A stretch of DNA of 12,220 nucleotides from Deltaproteobacteria bacterium (GTDB taxonomy: Bacteria > Desulfobacterota > DSM-4660 > Desulfatiglandales > HGW-15): NCBI GenBank assembly GCA_016929815.1, contig JAFGIC010000393.1:1-12220 (forward strand), in the 5' to 3' direction. Positions within the stretch are counted from its first letter, which is position 1; each line of letters begins with the position of its first letter. This document shows, in pieces, positions 6,198 to 12,220 of the stretch. The position numbers and the translations under genes are program-made. The notes under the pieces are model-generated. The model made no database searches. It was not told the DNA's origin and saw only the letters and a program-made list of their open reading frames with translations.

Positions 6198-6641
6198 ATG
6201 ACCCTGGAAGAACAAATCAATGAAGACATGAAAAATGCAATGAAGTCCAAGGACGAGTCTCGTTTGTCCTGCATCAGGTTTTTAAAGGCGGCGATCAAGA
6301 ACAGGCAGGTGGAAAAGAGGGACAAACTGGATGATGATGAGATATGCTCAATTATCTCCTCCCTTATCAGGAGAGCGACAGACTCCGTGAAGGAATTCAG
6401 GCAGGGCGGACGAGAAGATCTCGCGGCCAAGGAAGAAAAGGAGATAGAGATCATGTCCCGTTATCTGCCGAAACAGCTCAGCACCGAGGAGATTGAGGCC
6501 ATACTGAGTGAAACCGTTTCCGAATTGTCGGCCCGGGGCCCAAAGGACCTGGGAAAGGTAATGAAGGCGGCAATGGTTAAAATGGCCGGAAGGGCGCAGG
6601 GCAGGGAAGTAAATGAAATTGCAAAGAGACTTTTAGGTTAG
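6198..6641 (+). CDS. yqeY: GatB/YqeY-domain protein
   Basis: YqeY proteins share the helical tail domain of the GatB subunit of the tRNA-dependent amidotransferase, but their exact role is unknown. The 147-residue length is the family norm. The start is the ATG at 6198, because GAGG (6187-6190) lies seven bases before it; a longer reading frame from 6126 would translate the promoter and add an unrelated 24-residue head. Typical features are LEEQINEDMKNAMKSKDE at the N-terminus, LSCIRFLKAAIKN, the SVKEFRQGGREDLAAKEEKEI segment, and ISRYLP-like MSRYLPKQLS followed by GPKDLGKVMKAAM and the GREVNEIAKRLL ending. In related genomes yqeY lies in front of dnaG and rpoD, often with rpsU, which is missing here. 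A terminator separates it from dnaG. Confidence 0.93.
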   Translation: MTLEEQINEDMKNAMKSKDESRLSCIRFLKAAIKNRQVEKRDKLDDDEICSIISSLIRRATDSVKEFRQGGREDLAAKEEKEIEIMSRYLPKQLSTEEIEAILSETVSELSARGPKDLGKVMKAAMVKMAGRAQGREVNEIAKRLLG

Positions 6642-6667
6642 CCTTAATGAAATCATATATTTTTCGT

Positions 6668-6702
6668 GCAAAAACTCCTTCTTGGGTGAAGGGGTTTTTT
6701 GC
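6668..6702 (+). terminator. Intrinsic terminator after yqeY
   Basis: GCAAAAACTCCTTC (6668-6681) pairs with GAAGGGGTTTTTTGC (6688-6702) around a 6-base loop, with one T-G pair and one bulged T. The 3' arm carries six T residues. It is a strong intrinsic terminator 26 bases after the yqeY stop. The A-rich 5' arm also gives some bidirectional character. Confidence 0.85.
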
Positions 6703-6759
6703 TTTTGAGGGCACAGGTCTCAGCCGGTGGGATAACTGCATATCCTGGATGATGATTTA

Positions 6760-8547
6760 ATGGAAGCTTACCAATCAGCCAAGGAGGAGATAAAAAGAAC
6801 AGCGGATATCGTTGAGGTTATAGGCCAGTATGTTCAGCTTAAAAAGGCGGGGCAGAACTATATAGGCCTTTGCCCCTTTCACGGGGACAAGGATCCATCC
6901 CTTACGGTGAACCGGTCAAAGCAGATGTTTCACTGTTTCGGGTGTAAGAAGGGCGGCGATGTATTTGCCTTCTGGATGGAATATCACAAGGTATCTTTCC
7001 CTCAGGCAATGAGGGAACTCGCGGAAAAATACCATATCGCCCTGCCTGAAGACGAAATGACCCCGGCCAGGAAAAAAGAAAAAGAACTTGAGGAGGCAAT
7101 ATTCGAGTTAAACAGTCTCGCAGCAGGTTATTATAATCAGATACTCCTGAAGAGTGAAAAAGGAGCGCCGGGAAGGGAATACCTGAAAAAACGATCCATC
7201 AACAGTGAGATTGCCGAAGAATTCCTGCTGGGCTTTGCCCCCCCTGAATGGAACGGTCTTACAAATTTCCTGAAGGGGAAAAAGGCAGATCTTCAAAGGG
7301 CCGCGCAGGCAGGCCTTATAATCTCTAAAGACAGGGGATATTACGATCGATTCAGGGGACGGGTCATCTTTCCGATCCATAATATTAGAAAACAGGTGGC
7401 CGGTTTCGGTGCAAGAGTGACCGATAAGTCCCTGCCGAAATATCTTAACACCCCTGAGACCCCTGTATTTCACAAGGGCGAATTATTATACGGCCTGCAT
7501 TCGGCATACCAGGGCATAAGGGAAAGCGGACGCGTAGTGATAGTGGAGGGATATACCGACGTCATTGCCATGAAAAAGCATGGCTTCAATGAGGCCGTGG
7601 CTACACTGGGCACCGCGCTGACAAAGGAGCATGTCAGAAAGTTAAAAGGCTATGCCAAGGAAGCCATGGTGGTCTTTGATTCGGATGCAGCGGGCAAAGG
7701 CGCCACTTTAAAAAGCCTCCCGCTCTTTATTAATGAAGACATGACGGCAAAGGTAATTGTGCTGCCGGAAGGGGATGATCCTGACACCTTCATGAACAGC
7801 AGGGGTCTTCAGGGTTTTCTGGAGTATCTTGAAAAATCAGTGCCGATTTTTGAATTTTATCTTGACCTGAAGCTGTCACGGCGCGATGAGAGCATCGAAG
7901 ACCAGGTGGGAATCCTGAAGGAGACGCTTCCGGTATTGTCCGAGGTCAACAGCGAGTCCAAGCGGTTGCTCTATGTCAGGAGGCTTTCTGAAAAAAGCCA
8001 TATACCCGAGAGCATAATCTTAGGTGAATTAAAAAATAACGCGCCGTCAGCCCGGGGCGATGAGCAGGAAAACAGGTTGAAAAAAAGGCTATCAGGCATC
8101 GTTGTGCCGAATCTTGATGAGCTGTCCATCCTGAACCTCCTTGCGCATTTTCCCGATACCGCAGGCAGGTTGATGGAAATCGGCTGCAGGCTTCTGCTTT
8201 CAGATCCGATTATTATGAAGATATTTGATTCCTTGTGTATCGTGTCCGGGGATGAAACTGAGCACGCACCTGATGCCATGGTTGAACGGATCGAAGACAC
8301 CGCCGCCAGGGAAAGATACAGGGAAACCCTCTTGTCCGCTTCCAAATATCGAGATCGGAGTGAAGTGGAGCTGGCGCTGAAGGAGTTTGAATTCAAGGCA
8401 AAGGGAATTATGATATCCGATTCCTCCAGAAAAACAGGAAATGATCTGGAGAAAAAAAACCTGATCCTGAAGATGAAAACCGAACAGGACAGGGCATTAA
8501 ATAAATTTTCAAAGATTGATTCCGGCAAGACCGGGAACAGCAAGTAA
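6760..8547 (+). CDS. dnaG: DNA primase
   Basis: DnaG makes the RNA primers for replication at the fork together with the DnaB helicase. The 595-residue length is normal. The CHC2 zinc finger is complete: Cys38, His41, Cys59 and Cys62. RFRGRVIFPI (198-207) is the usual basic motif of the polymerase core. The TOPRIM centre has EGYTD (263-267, with Glu263) and DSDAAGKGA (307-315, with Asp307 and Asp309). The C-terminal 160 residues are divergent and charged, as expected for the helicase-binding domain. The ribosome site is weak (GGATGATG about six to thirteen bases upstream), but the next residues, KRTADIVEVIGQYVQLKKAG, are a standard DnaG start. The gap to the upstream terminator is 57 bases, so its promoter must lie there, though I cannot identify it firmly. 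rpoD follows. Confidence 0.97.
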   Translation: MEAYQSAKEEIKRTADIVEVIGQYVQLKKAGQNYIGLCPFHGDKDPSLTVNRSKQMFHCFGCKKGGDVFAFWMEYHKVSFPQAMRELAEKYHIALPEDEMTPARKKEKELEEAIFELNSLAAGYYNQILLKSEKGAPGREYLKKRSINSEIAEEFLLGFAPPEWNGLTNFLKGKKADLQRAAQAGLIISKDRGYYDRFRGRVIFPIHNIRKQVAGFGARVTDKSLPKYLNTPETPVFHKGELLYGLHSAYQGIRESGRVVIVEGYTDVIAMKKHGFNEAVATLGTALTKEHVRKLKGYAKEAMVVFDSDAAGKGATLKSLPLFINEDMTAKVIVLPEGDDPDTFMNSRGLQGFLEYLEKSVPIFEFYLDLKLSRRDESIEDQVGILKETLPVLSEVNSESKRLLYVRRLSEKSHIPESIILGELKNNAPSARGDEQENRLKKRLSGIVVPNLDELSILNLLAHFPDTAGRLMEIGCRLLLSDPIIMKIFDSLCIVSGDETEHAPDAMVERIEDTAARERYRETLLSASKYRDRSEVELALKEFEFKAKGIMISDSSRKTGNDLEKKNLILKMKTEQDRALNKFSKIDSGKTGNSK

Positions 8548-8590
8548 AAATAGAAAATATATCAAACACTTAAAAAGTAGATAAATAACC

Positions 8591-8615
8591 CTGATCCCGG
8601 TAAGACATGGATCAG
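8591..8615. repeat. Perfect inverted repeat upstream of rpoD
   Basis: CTGATCC (8591-8597) and GGATCAG (8609-8615) are perfectly complementary with an 11-base loop. There is no T run, so it is not a standard terminator. It sits 92 bases before the rpoD start and just before an AT-rich TTATATTC, so it could be an operator or an RNA hairpin between dnaG and rpoD. Confidence 0.4.
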
Positions 8616-8706
8616 TAAATGATTATATTCTAACAGTATTAGTAAAACCAGGGTACCCGGGATTTCAATGAAGAAAAAAGAAAAAAGAAACCTCAGGAGG
8701 AAAATA

Positions 8707-10473
8707 ATGGCCAACAAAACTGATATGACAAATCTCAAGAGATTGATAGATATCGGTAAAGATAAGGGTTACATAACCTATGAAGAATTAAATGATGACC
8801 TGCCGGAGGACGTTATCTCCTCGGATCATATTGATGATGTAATGATGATGTTTGAAGATCTGGACATCATGGTGATTGATGAAGCGTCAAGAAAAGACAT
8901 CGAGCATGCAAAAAAAGTCACAAAAAAGAAGGAAAAAGAGATTGAAGACAAAGACGATTTCCGTGCCGATCTCATGGATACGGGGACAAAGGTCTCCGAC
9001 CCTGTGAAGATGTACCTTAAAGAAATGGGATCTATCTCCCTGCTGACAAGGGAAGGAGAGGTGGATATAGCAAAAAGGATAGAAGAGGGTGAAAAGGAAT
9101 CTCTTAATCTCTTGCTGAGGTGCTGTATCGGAGTGGATTATATCATTGAACTCGGCGAGGGCCTTAAAAAAGGCGAGGTAAAATTTAAAAATATCATCAA
9201 CGATCCCGACTATGAAGAGGGCCACACCCAGCTTCTTGAAAAAAAGGAACATCTCTTAAAGGTCATTGATGAGATAGGCGTCCTTTATAAGGGTTACTGC
9301 GATTACAGACGAGAGGCAACAAAAAAGAGCTGCCTGGCTGCAAGAAAAAAGACCCTGCACGCGAAAATGAATAAAAACAGCGAAAAGATCGCCGAGCTGA
9401 TAAGTTCCTTTAAGCTCGATAAGGGCCAGATGGATAATATGGGGGAAAAGCTTAGGGATACCATCATAAAAATCGAAAAGGCCGAGAAATCGTTAGCAAC
9501 CTGTGTTTCAAAATCCGGTGCAAAATCACCGAAGCATTTAAAAGAGTGCATTGCCAGGATCCCGAAAAAGGCAAAGGATGATGATCTTGTAACAAGTCTG
9601 AAGATAAAAAAGGAAGACCTGATAGCCTTCAATACTGAGATTATCAAGACTCAAAAATATATCAAGGAAATAAAAGATCATACCAACATGACTTGCAGCG
9701 AATTAAAGGAGACGCTGACAAAGGTTACAAGCAGCATTGAGAAATCCAAGGCCGCCAAACAGGAGCTTATCCAGGCAAACCTGCGGCTGGTTGTAAGCAT
9801 TGCCAAGAAATATACAAACAGGGGTCTGCAATTCCTTGATTTGATTCAGGAGGGCAATATCGGGCTGATGAAGGCCGTTGAAAAGTTTGAATATCAGAGG
9901 GGATATAAGTTCAGCACTTACGCCACCTGGTGGATCCGTCAGGCCATCACAAGGGCAATAGCCGACCAGGCAAGGACCATACGCATCCCCGTGCACATGA
10001 TAGAAACCATAAATAAACTTATCCGCACATCCAGGTATCTTGTTCAGGAGCATGGAAGGGAGCCGACCCCTGAAGAGATAGCCGAAAAGATGGAATTCCC
10101 CCTTGATAAGGTAAGAAAGGTTTTAAAGATAGCCAAGGAGCCCATATCCCTGGAAACCCCCATAGGAGAAGAGGAAGACAGCCATCTTGGCGATTTTATT
10201 GAAGACAAGAAGATTATTTCCCCGGGCGATGCAGTAATCAACTACAGCCTTGGGGAGCAGACGCGAAAGGTCCTTACCTCGCTCACTCCAAGGGAGGAGA
10301 AGGTGCTCAGGATGAGGTTCGGCATCGGAGAAAAATCCGATCACACCCTTGAGGAAGTCGGGCGCGATTTTAATGTCACAAGGGAGAGGATCAGGCAGAT
10401 AGAAGCGAAGGCCCTGAGAAAATTAAGGCATCCAAGCAGAAGCAGGAAGTTGAAAAGCTTCCTGGAAAGATAG
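8707..10473 (+). CDS. rpoD: RNA polymerase primary sigma factor (sigma-70)
   Basis: RpoD directs RNA polymerase to housekeeping promoters. The ATG at 8707 is chosen over an in-frame ATG at 8668 because a perfect AGGAGG (8695-8700) lies six bases before it; the product has 588 residues. Region 1.1 covers about 5-58. Region 1.2 begins with DPVKMYLKEMGSISLLTREGE (about 98-118). A long, lysine- and glutamate-rich non-conserved region spans about 130-345. Region 2 includes LVVSIAKKY, the core-binding QEGNIGLMKAVEKFEYQRG and the -10 recognition segment YKFSTYATWWIRQAITRAI (400-418). Region 3 starts near ARTIRIPVHM. Region 4.2 has the helix-turn-helix VTRERIRQIEAKALRKLRHP (557-576). dnaG precedes it by about 160 bases and tRNA-Met follows. 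Confidence 0.97.
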   Translation: MANKTDMTNLKRLIDIGKDKGYITYEELNDDLPEDVISSDHIDDVMMMFEDLDIMVIDEASRKDIEHAKKVTKKKEKEIEDKDDFRADLMDTGTKVSDPVKMYLKEMGSISLLTREGEVDIAKRIEEGEKESLNLLLRCCIGVDYIIELGEGLKKGEVKFKNIINDPDYEEGHTQLLEKKEHLLKVIDEIGVLYKGYCDYRREATKKSCLAARKKTLHAKMNKNSEKIAELISSFKLDKGQMDNMGEKLRDTIIKIEKAEKSLATCVSKSGAKSPKHLKECIARIPKKAKDDDLVTSLKIKKEDLIAFNTEIIKTQKYIKEIKDHTNMTCSELKETLTKVTSSIEKSKAAKQELIQANLRLVVSIAKKYTNRGLQFLDLIQEGNIGLMKAVEKFEYQRGYKFSTYATWWIRQAITRAIADQARTIRIPVHMIETINKLIRTSRYLVQEHGREPTPEEIAEKMEFPLDKVRKVLKIAKEPISLETPIGEEEDSHLGDFIEDKKIISPGDAVINYSLGEQTRKVLTSLTPREEKVLRMRFGIGEKSDHTLEEVGRDFNVTRERIRQIEAKALRKLRHPSRSRKLKSFLER

Positions 10474-10489
10474 AGAAAGAAGTTTTCTC

Positions 10490-10518
10490 TTGACAAATAT
10501 CTATTCCGATTGCATGTT
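10490..10518 (+). promoter_or_regulatory. Promoter of tRNA-Met
   Basis: A perfect TTGACA (10490-10495) is followed after 17 bases by CATGTT (10513-10518); TATATT at 10518-10523 is an alternative -10 with a 22-base spacing. The stretch TTTCTCTTGACAA (10484-10496) is identical to the one before yqeY. A small AT-rich inverted repeat, AGAGAAA (10472-10478) with TTTCTCT (10484-10490), abuts the -35 box. Confidence 0.55.
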
Positions 10519-10534
10519 ATATTTTTTAAAAAAC

Positions 10535-10607
10535 GGGCCTATAGCTCAGCTGGTAGAGCCACCGGCTCATAACCGGTCGGTCCCAGGTTCGAATCCTGGT
10601 GGGCCCA
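10535..10607 (+). tRNA. tRNA-Met (anticodon CAU)
   Basis: This is a full cloverleaf. The acceptor is GGGCCTA/TGGGCCC with one G-U pair, the D stem is GCTC/GAGC, and the anticodon stem ACCGG/CCGGT holds the loop CTCATAA, giving anticodon CAT. The T stem CCAGG/CCTGG has loop TTCGAAT. The discriminator is A and the next bases are TCA, so CCA is not encoded. The normal 1:72 pair and the lack of three GC pairs next to the loop exclude an initiator tRNA. Elongator Met is most likely; an isoleucine tRNA with a modified CAU anticodon cannot be fully excluded. Confidence 0.92.
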
Positions 10608-10687
10608 TCAGATAATATTTTTAATAATGGATATAAAAAAAACTTACAAAGAATTGCATGTTTTTCATTCAGACCCCCTGATCCGGG

Positions 10688-10723
10688 AAAAGGGCGCATC
10701 ACTACAAGGTGCGCCCTTTTTTT
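10688..10723 (+). terminator. Intrinsic terminator after tRNA-Met, next to the Nif3 start
   Basis: AAAAGGGCGCA (10688-10698) pairs perfectly with TGCGCCCTTTT (10710-10720) around an 11-base loop, and the T run is seven long. It ends only two bases before the GAGGAG ribosome site of the next gene. It would stop transcripts from tRNA-Met and read-through from rpoD. Confidence 0.9.
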
Positions 10724-10736
10724 ATGAGGAGTCAAC

Positions 10737-11558
10737 ATGACGCCTCTTCTTAAGGACATACTGAACATGCTCGACGAAATAGCGCCCTTTTCCGGGGCCG
10801 AGGAGTGGGATAACCCGGGGCTTCAGGTCGGCTTTGTTTCGGATGTAATTAAAAAGGTCTTTATATCCCTTGACCCGTCTATTGAGGCCTTGCGAAAGGC
10901 AGGTGAAACCGGGGCGCAGCTGCTGCTTACCCATCACCCCCTTATATTCAGCGGCATTAAAAGAATTGACCCCGACATCTACCCCGGCGATGTCATTGCA
11001 GAGGCTTTAACATCAAGGATCTCTATCGTAGCCGCTCATACAAATCTTGATGCGGCAAAGGACGGGATAAACGACATCCTGGCGAGTATGATCGGCCTTC
11101 AAAATACGGAAGCGCTTATTGAAAAGAACGGCTCCGGTAAAAGCCTTGACGGTATGGGCCGTGTAGGAAACCTCTCTGTGCCGATGACTCTTACCGCGAT
11201 AGCACGGAATATCATGGATGTAATCGGTTCGACGGGATTAATGGTCCTTGGAGATCCGGACAGAGAAATAAAAAGGGTTGCCGTACTGGGAGGCTCAGGC
11301 GGTTCCGAATTGTCGCACGCATCCGGAAAGGGTGCCGATCTTTATGTGACAGGGGACGTGAGACATCATGAGGCGCTGACGGCCAGGTCACTGGGACTTG
11401 CACTTATCGATGCAGGGCATTTCAATATGGAGAGGGCCGCCATGCTCGCCTTCGCAGATTTTCTAAGGGACAAGTTCAATGAAAGGGGCTGGGATATAAT
11501 CGTTGAAATCTTCAAGGATGAGTCGGCGCCTATGACGTATGTGGGAAGAAAGGCATAA
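10737..11558 (+). CDS. Nif3-like dinuclear metal-centre protein
   Basis: The protein belongs to the Nif3/YbgI/YqfO family, hexameric rings with two metal ions per subunit. The biological role is not settled; some members are described as GTP cyclohydrolase 1 type 2 homologues. At 273 residues it is the short form without the CutA-like insert. Metal-site motifs are present: THHPLIF (65-71, with His66 and His67), AAHTNLDAAKDGIND (99-113, with His101 and Asp105) and the C-terminal GHFNMERAAM with His228 and Glu232. EEWDNPGLQVG (22-32) is the standard N-terminal motif. GAGGAG (10726-10731) lies five bases before the ATG. The gene is followed by the zinc-ribbon protein gene, an order common in Desulfobacterota. 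Its stop codon falls in the first unit of a heptamer repeat. Confidence 0.93.
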   Translation: MTPLLKDILNMLDEIAPFSGAEEWDNPGLQVGFVSDVIKKVFISLDPSIEALRKAGETGAQLLLTHHPLIFSGIKRIDPDIYPGDVIAEALTSRISIVAAHTNLDAAKDGINDILASMIGLQNTEALIEKNGSGKSLDGMGRVGNLSVPMTLTAIARNIMDVIGSTGLMVLGDPDREIKRVAVLGGSGGSELSHASGKGADLYVTGDVRHHEALTARSLGLALIDAGHFNMERAAMLAFADFLRDKFNERGWDIIVEIFKDESAPMTYVGRKA

Positions 11559-11614
11559 GGCTCAGGGCAAAAGGTATAAGGTCTAGGATATACGGTGTAA
11601 GGTGTAAATTATAG
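11552..11614. repeat. Degenerate heptanucleotide tandem repeat
   Basis: Nine consecutive 7-base units with a consensus near GGTATAA fill the gap between two genes: GGCATAA, GGCTCAG, GGCAAAA, GGTATAA, GGTCTAG, GATATAC, GGTGTAA, GGTGTAA and ATTATAG. A higher-order period of 21 bases is also visible, with unit starts at 11552, 11573 and 11594. The first unit contains the nif3-family stop codon. The repeat ends about five bases before the next ribosome site. Confidence 0.7.
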
Positions 11615-11633
11615 AACAAAGGAGAACGGTAAA

Positions 11634-12220
11634 TTGAAGGAAAAATTAATAGGCCTGATACGGCTTCAGGACTGTGACAACAAGATATCCAGGCTCGAAT
11701 CCCTGAAAAAGGACTGCCCGGCAAAGATACAGAAAATGGAGGACGAGCTGAATTCCCTGAAATCAGCCTTCCATGCCGATACCGACAGGCTTGAATCCCT
11801 GAAAAAGGAAAGGAGAACCTCGGAACAGGCGGCCCAGGAATTTGATTCCAGAAAAGAAAAAAGCCAGGTAAAACTCAGCAACATCAAATCCAACAAGGAA
11901 TACACCGCGGCGCTGAAAGAGATTGAAGACCTGGAAAGGGAAAAGGCAAGGGTTGAAGACGGGATTATCGAACTTATGGAAGAGATCGAGAAGTGCGAAA
12001 AAAAATGTCTGGGGAATAAGAATGAGATTGAAAGACTCCAGAAAATTTTTGACCTTGATAAAAAAAGGATAGAGCAGGAACTCGATACACTCAATAATGA
12101 ATCCAGGGTTCTTGAAAAGAAAAGAGGGGAACTGGCATCGGTTATAGAAAAAGACCTTCTCCGTAAATACGATTTCCTCAAGTCAAGAAAGCAGGGCGTG
12201 GCGATTGCTTCGGTGATCAA
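11634..12220 (+). CDS. C4-type zinc-ribbon coiled-coil protein (partial, 3' end missing)
   Basis: This gene runs off the window. The start is a TTG at 11634, with AAGGAG (11619-11624) nine bases upstream. The visible 195 codons encode KEKLIGLIRLQDCDNKISRL at the N-terminus and then an almost continuous heptad-rich coiled coil to about residue 165. The segment NIKSNKEYTAALKEIEDLE matches the conserved core of the COG1579 family (C4-type zinc-ribbon domain proteins). The C-terminal zinc ribbon with its four cysteines should lie just beyond the window edge. The role is uncertain; family members are proposed to bind nucleic acids. Position after the Nif3 gene is the usual order in related genomes, and the two are probably cotranscribed. 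Confidence 0.85.
   Translation, partial: MKEKLIGLIRLQDCDNKISRLESLKKDCPAKIQKMEDELNSLKSAFHADTDRLESLKKERRTSEQAAQEFDSRKEKSQVKLSNIKSNKEYTAALKEIEDLEREKARVEDGIIELMEEIEKCEKKCLGNKNEIERLQKIFDLDKKRIEQELDTLNNESRVLEKKRGELASVIEKDLLRKYDFLKSRKQGVAIASVI

Noticed and set aside
7971..8543. A 190-codon minus-strand open frame inside dnaG
   Set aside because: It lies wholly within the primase gene, is Ser-rich as antisense frames of charged helices are, and matches no family I know.
8668..8706. An upstream ATG start adding 13 residues to RpoD
   Set aside because: The perfect AGGAGG six bases before 8707 decides for the inner start; the added residues are a lysine/arginine run that encodes this ribosome site.
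10627..10740. A 37-codon open frame from ATG 10627 whose TGA overlaps the Nif3 ATG
   Set aside because: It has no ribosome site, runs through the terminator hairpin and is short enough to be open by chance in this AT-rich stretch.
11666..12220. A long open frame on the minus strand opposite the zinc-ribbon gene
   Set aside because: It is rich in Ser and Leu, the mirror image of a Lys/Glu-rich coiled coil, and the plus-strand frame has a ribosome site and a conserved family core.

Overview
This window looks like a chromosomal segment of a Gram-negative, probably anaerobic bacterium of the Desulfobacterota (old Deltaproteobacteria) type or a near relative. The evidence is the gene order yqeY-dnaG-rpoD-tRNA-Met-Nif3-C4 zinc-ribbon protein, the style of the sigma factor, and an LPS heptosyltransferase, which implies an outer membrane. 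The assignment is inferred from remembered gene order and protein style, not from a search.

Region 1 (1-4090) is the accessory part. A tRNA-Arg(CCU) on the minus strand is followed by an AT-rich segment of about 320 bases that ends in a decayed tRNA-Ala copy (322-402). A second, diverged copy of the same segment lies at about 3674-3966 and carries an intact tRNA-Ala(CGC) with its G3:U70 pair and CCA end. Between these direct repeats are a GC-rich stretch with three hairpins (490-650) and a three-gene cassette for the cell surface: a secreted BNR/sialidase-like protein, a multi-span membrane protein and LPS heptosyltransferase I (waaC). The first two genes are AT-rich; waaC is closer to the housekeeping genes.

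Region 2 (4091-6641) is a compact histidine cluster: hisB, a conserved-looking lipoprotein, and hisA, which starts at a TTG overlapping the lipoprotein stop. hisH and hisF are not in the window. yqeY follows from a promoter whose -35 box overlaps the hisA stop, and a strong intrinsic terminator closes the group.

Region 3 (6760-10723) is the macromolecular synthesis group: dnaG, rpoD, then a tRNA with a CAU anticodon (elongator Met most likely), closed by a strong terminator. Region 4 (10737-12220) holds a Nif3-family metal-binding protein, a heptanucleotide tandem repeat that begins at its stop codon, and the first 195 codons of a coiled-coil C4 zinc-ribbon protein that runs off the window.

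I see no defence system, integrase, transposase or CRISPR array. The best candidate for something unusual is the surface-polysaccharide cassette bracketed by an intact and a decayed tRNA-Ala, together with its structured leader.
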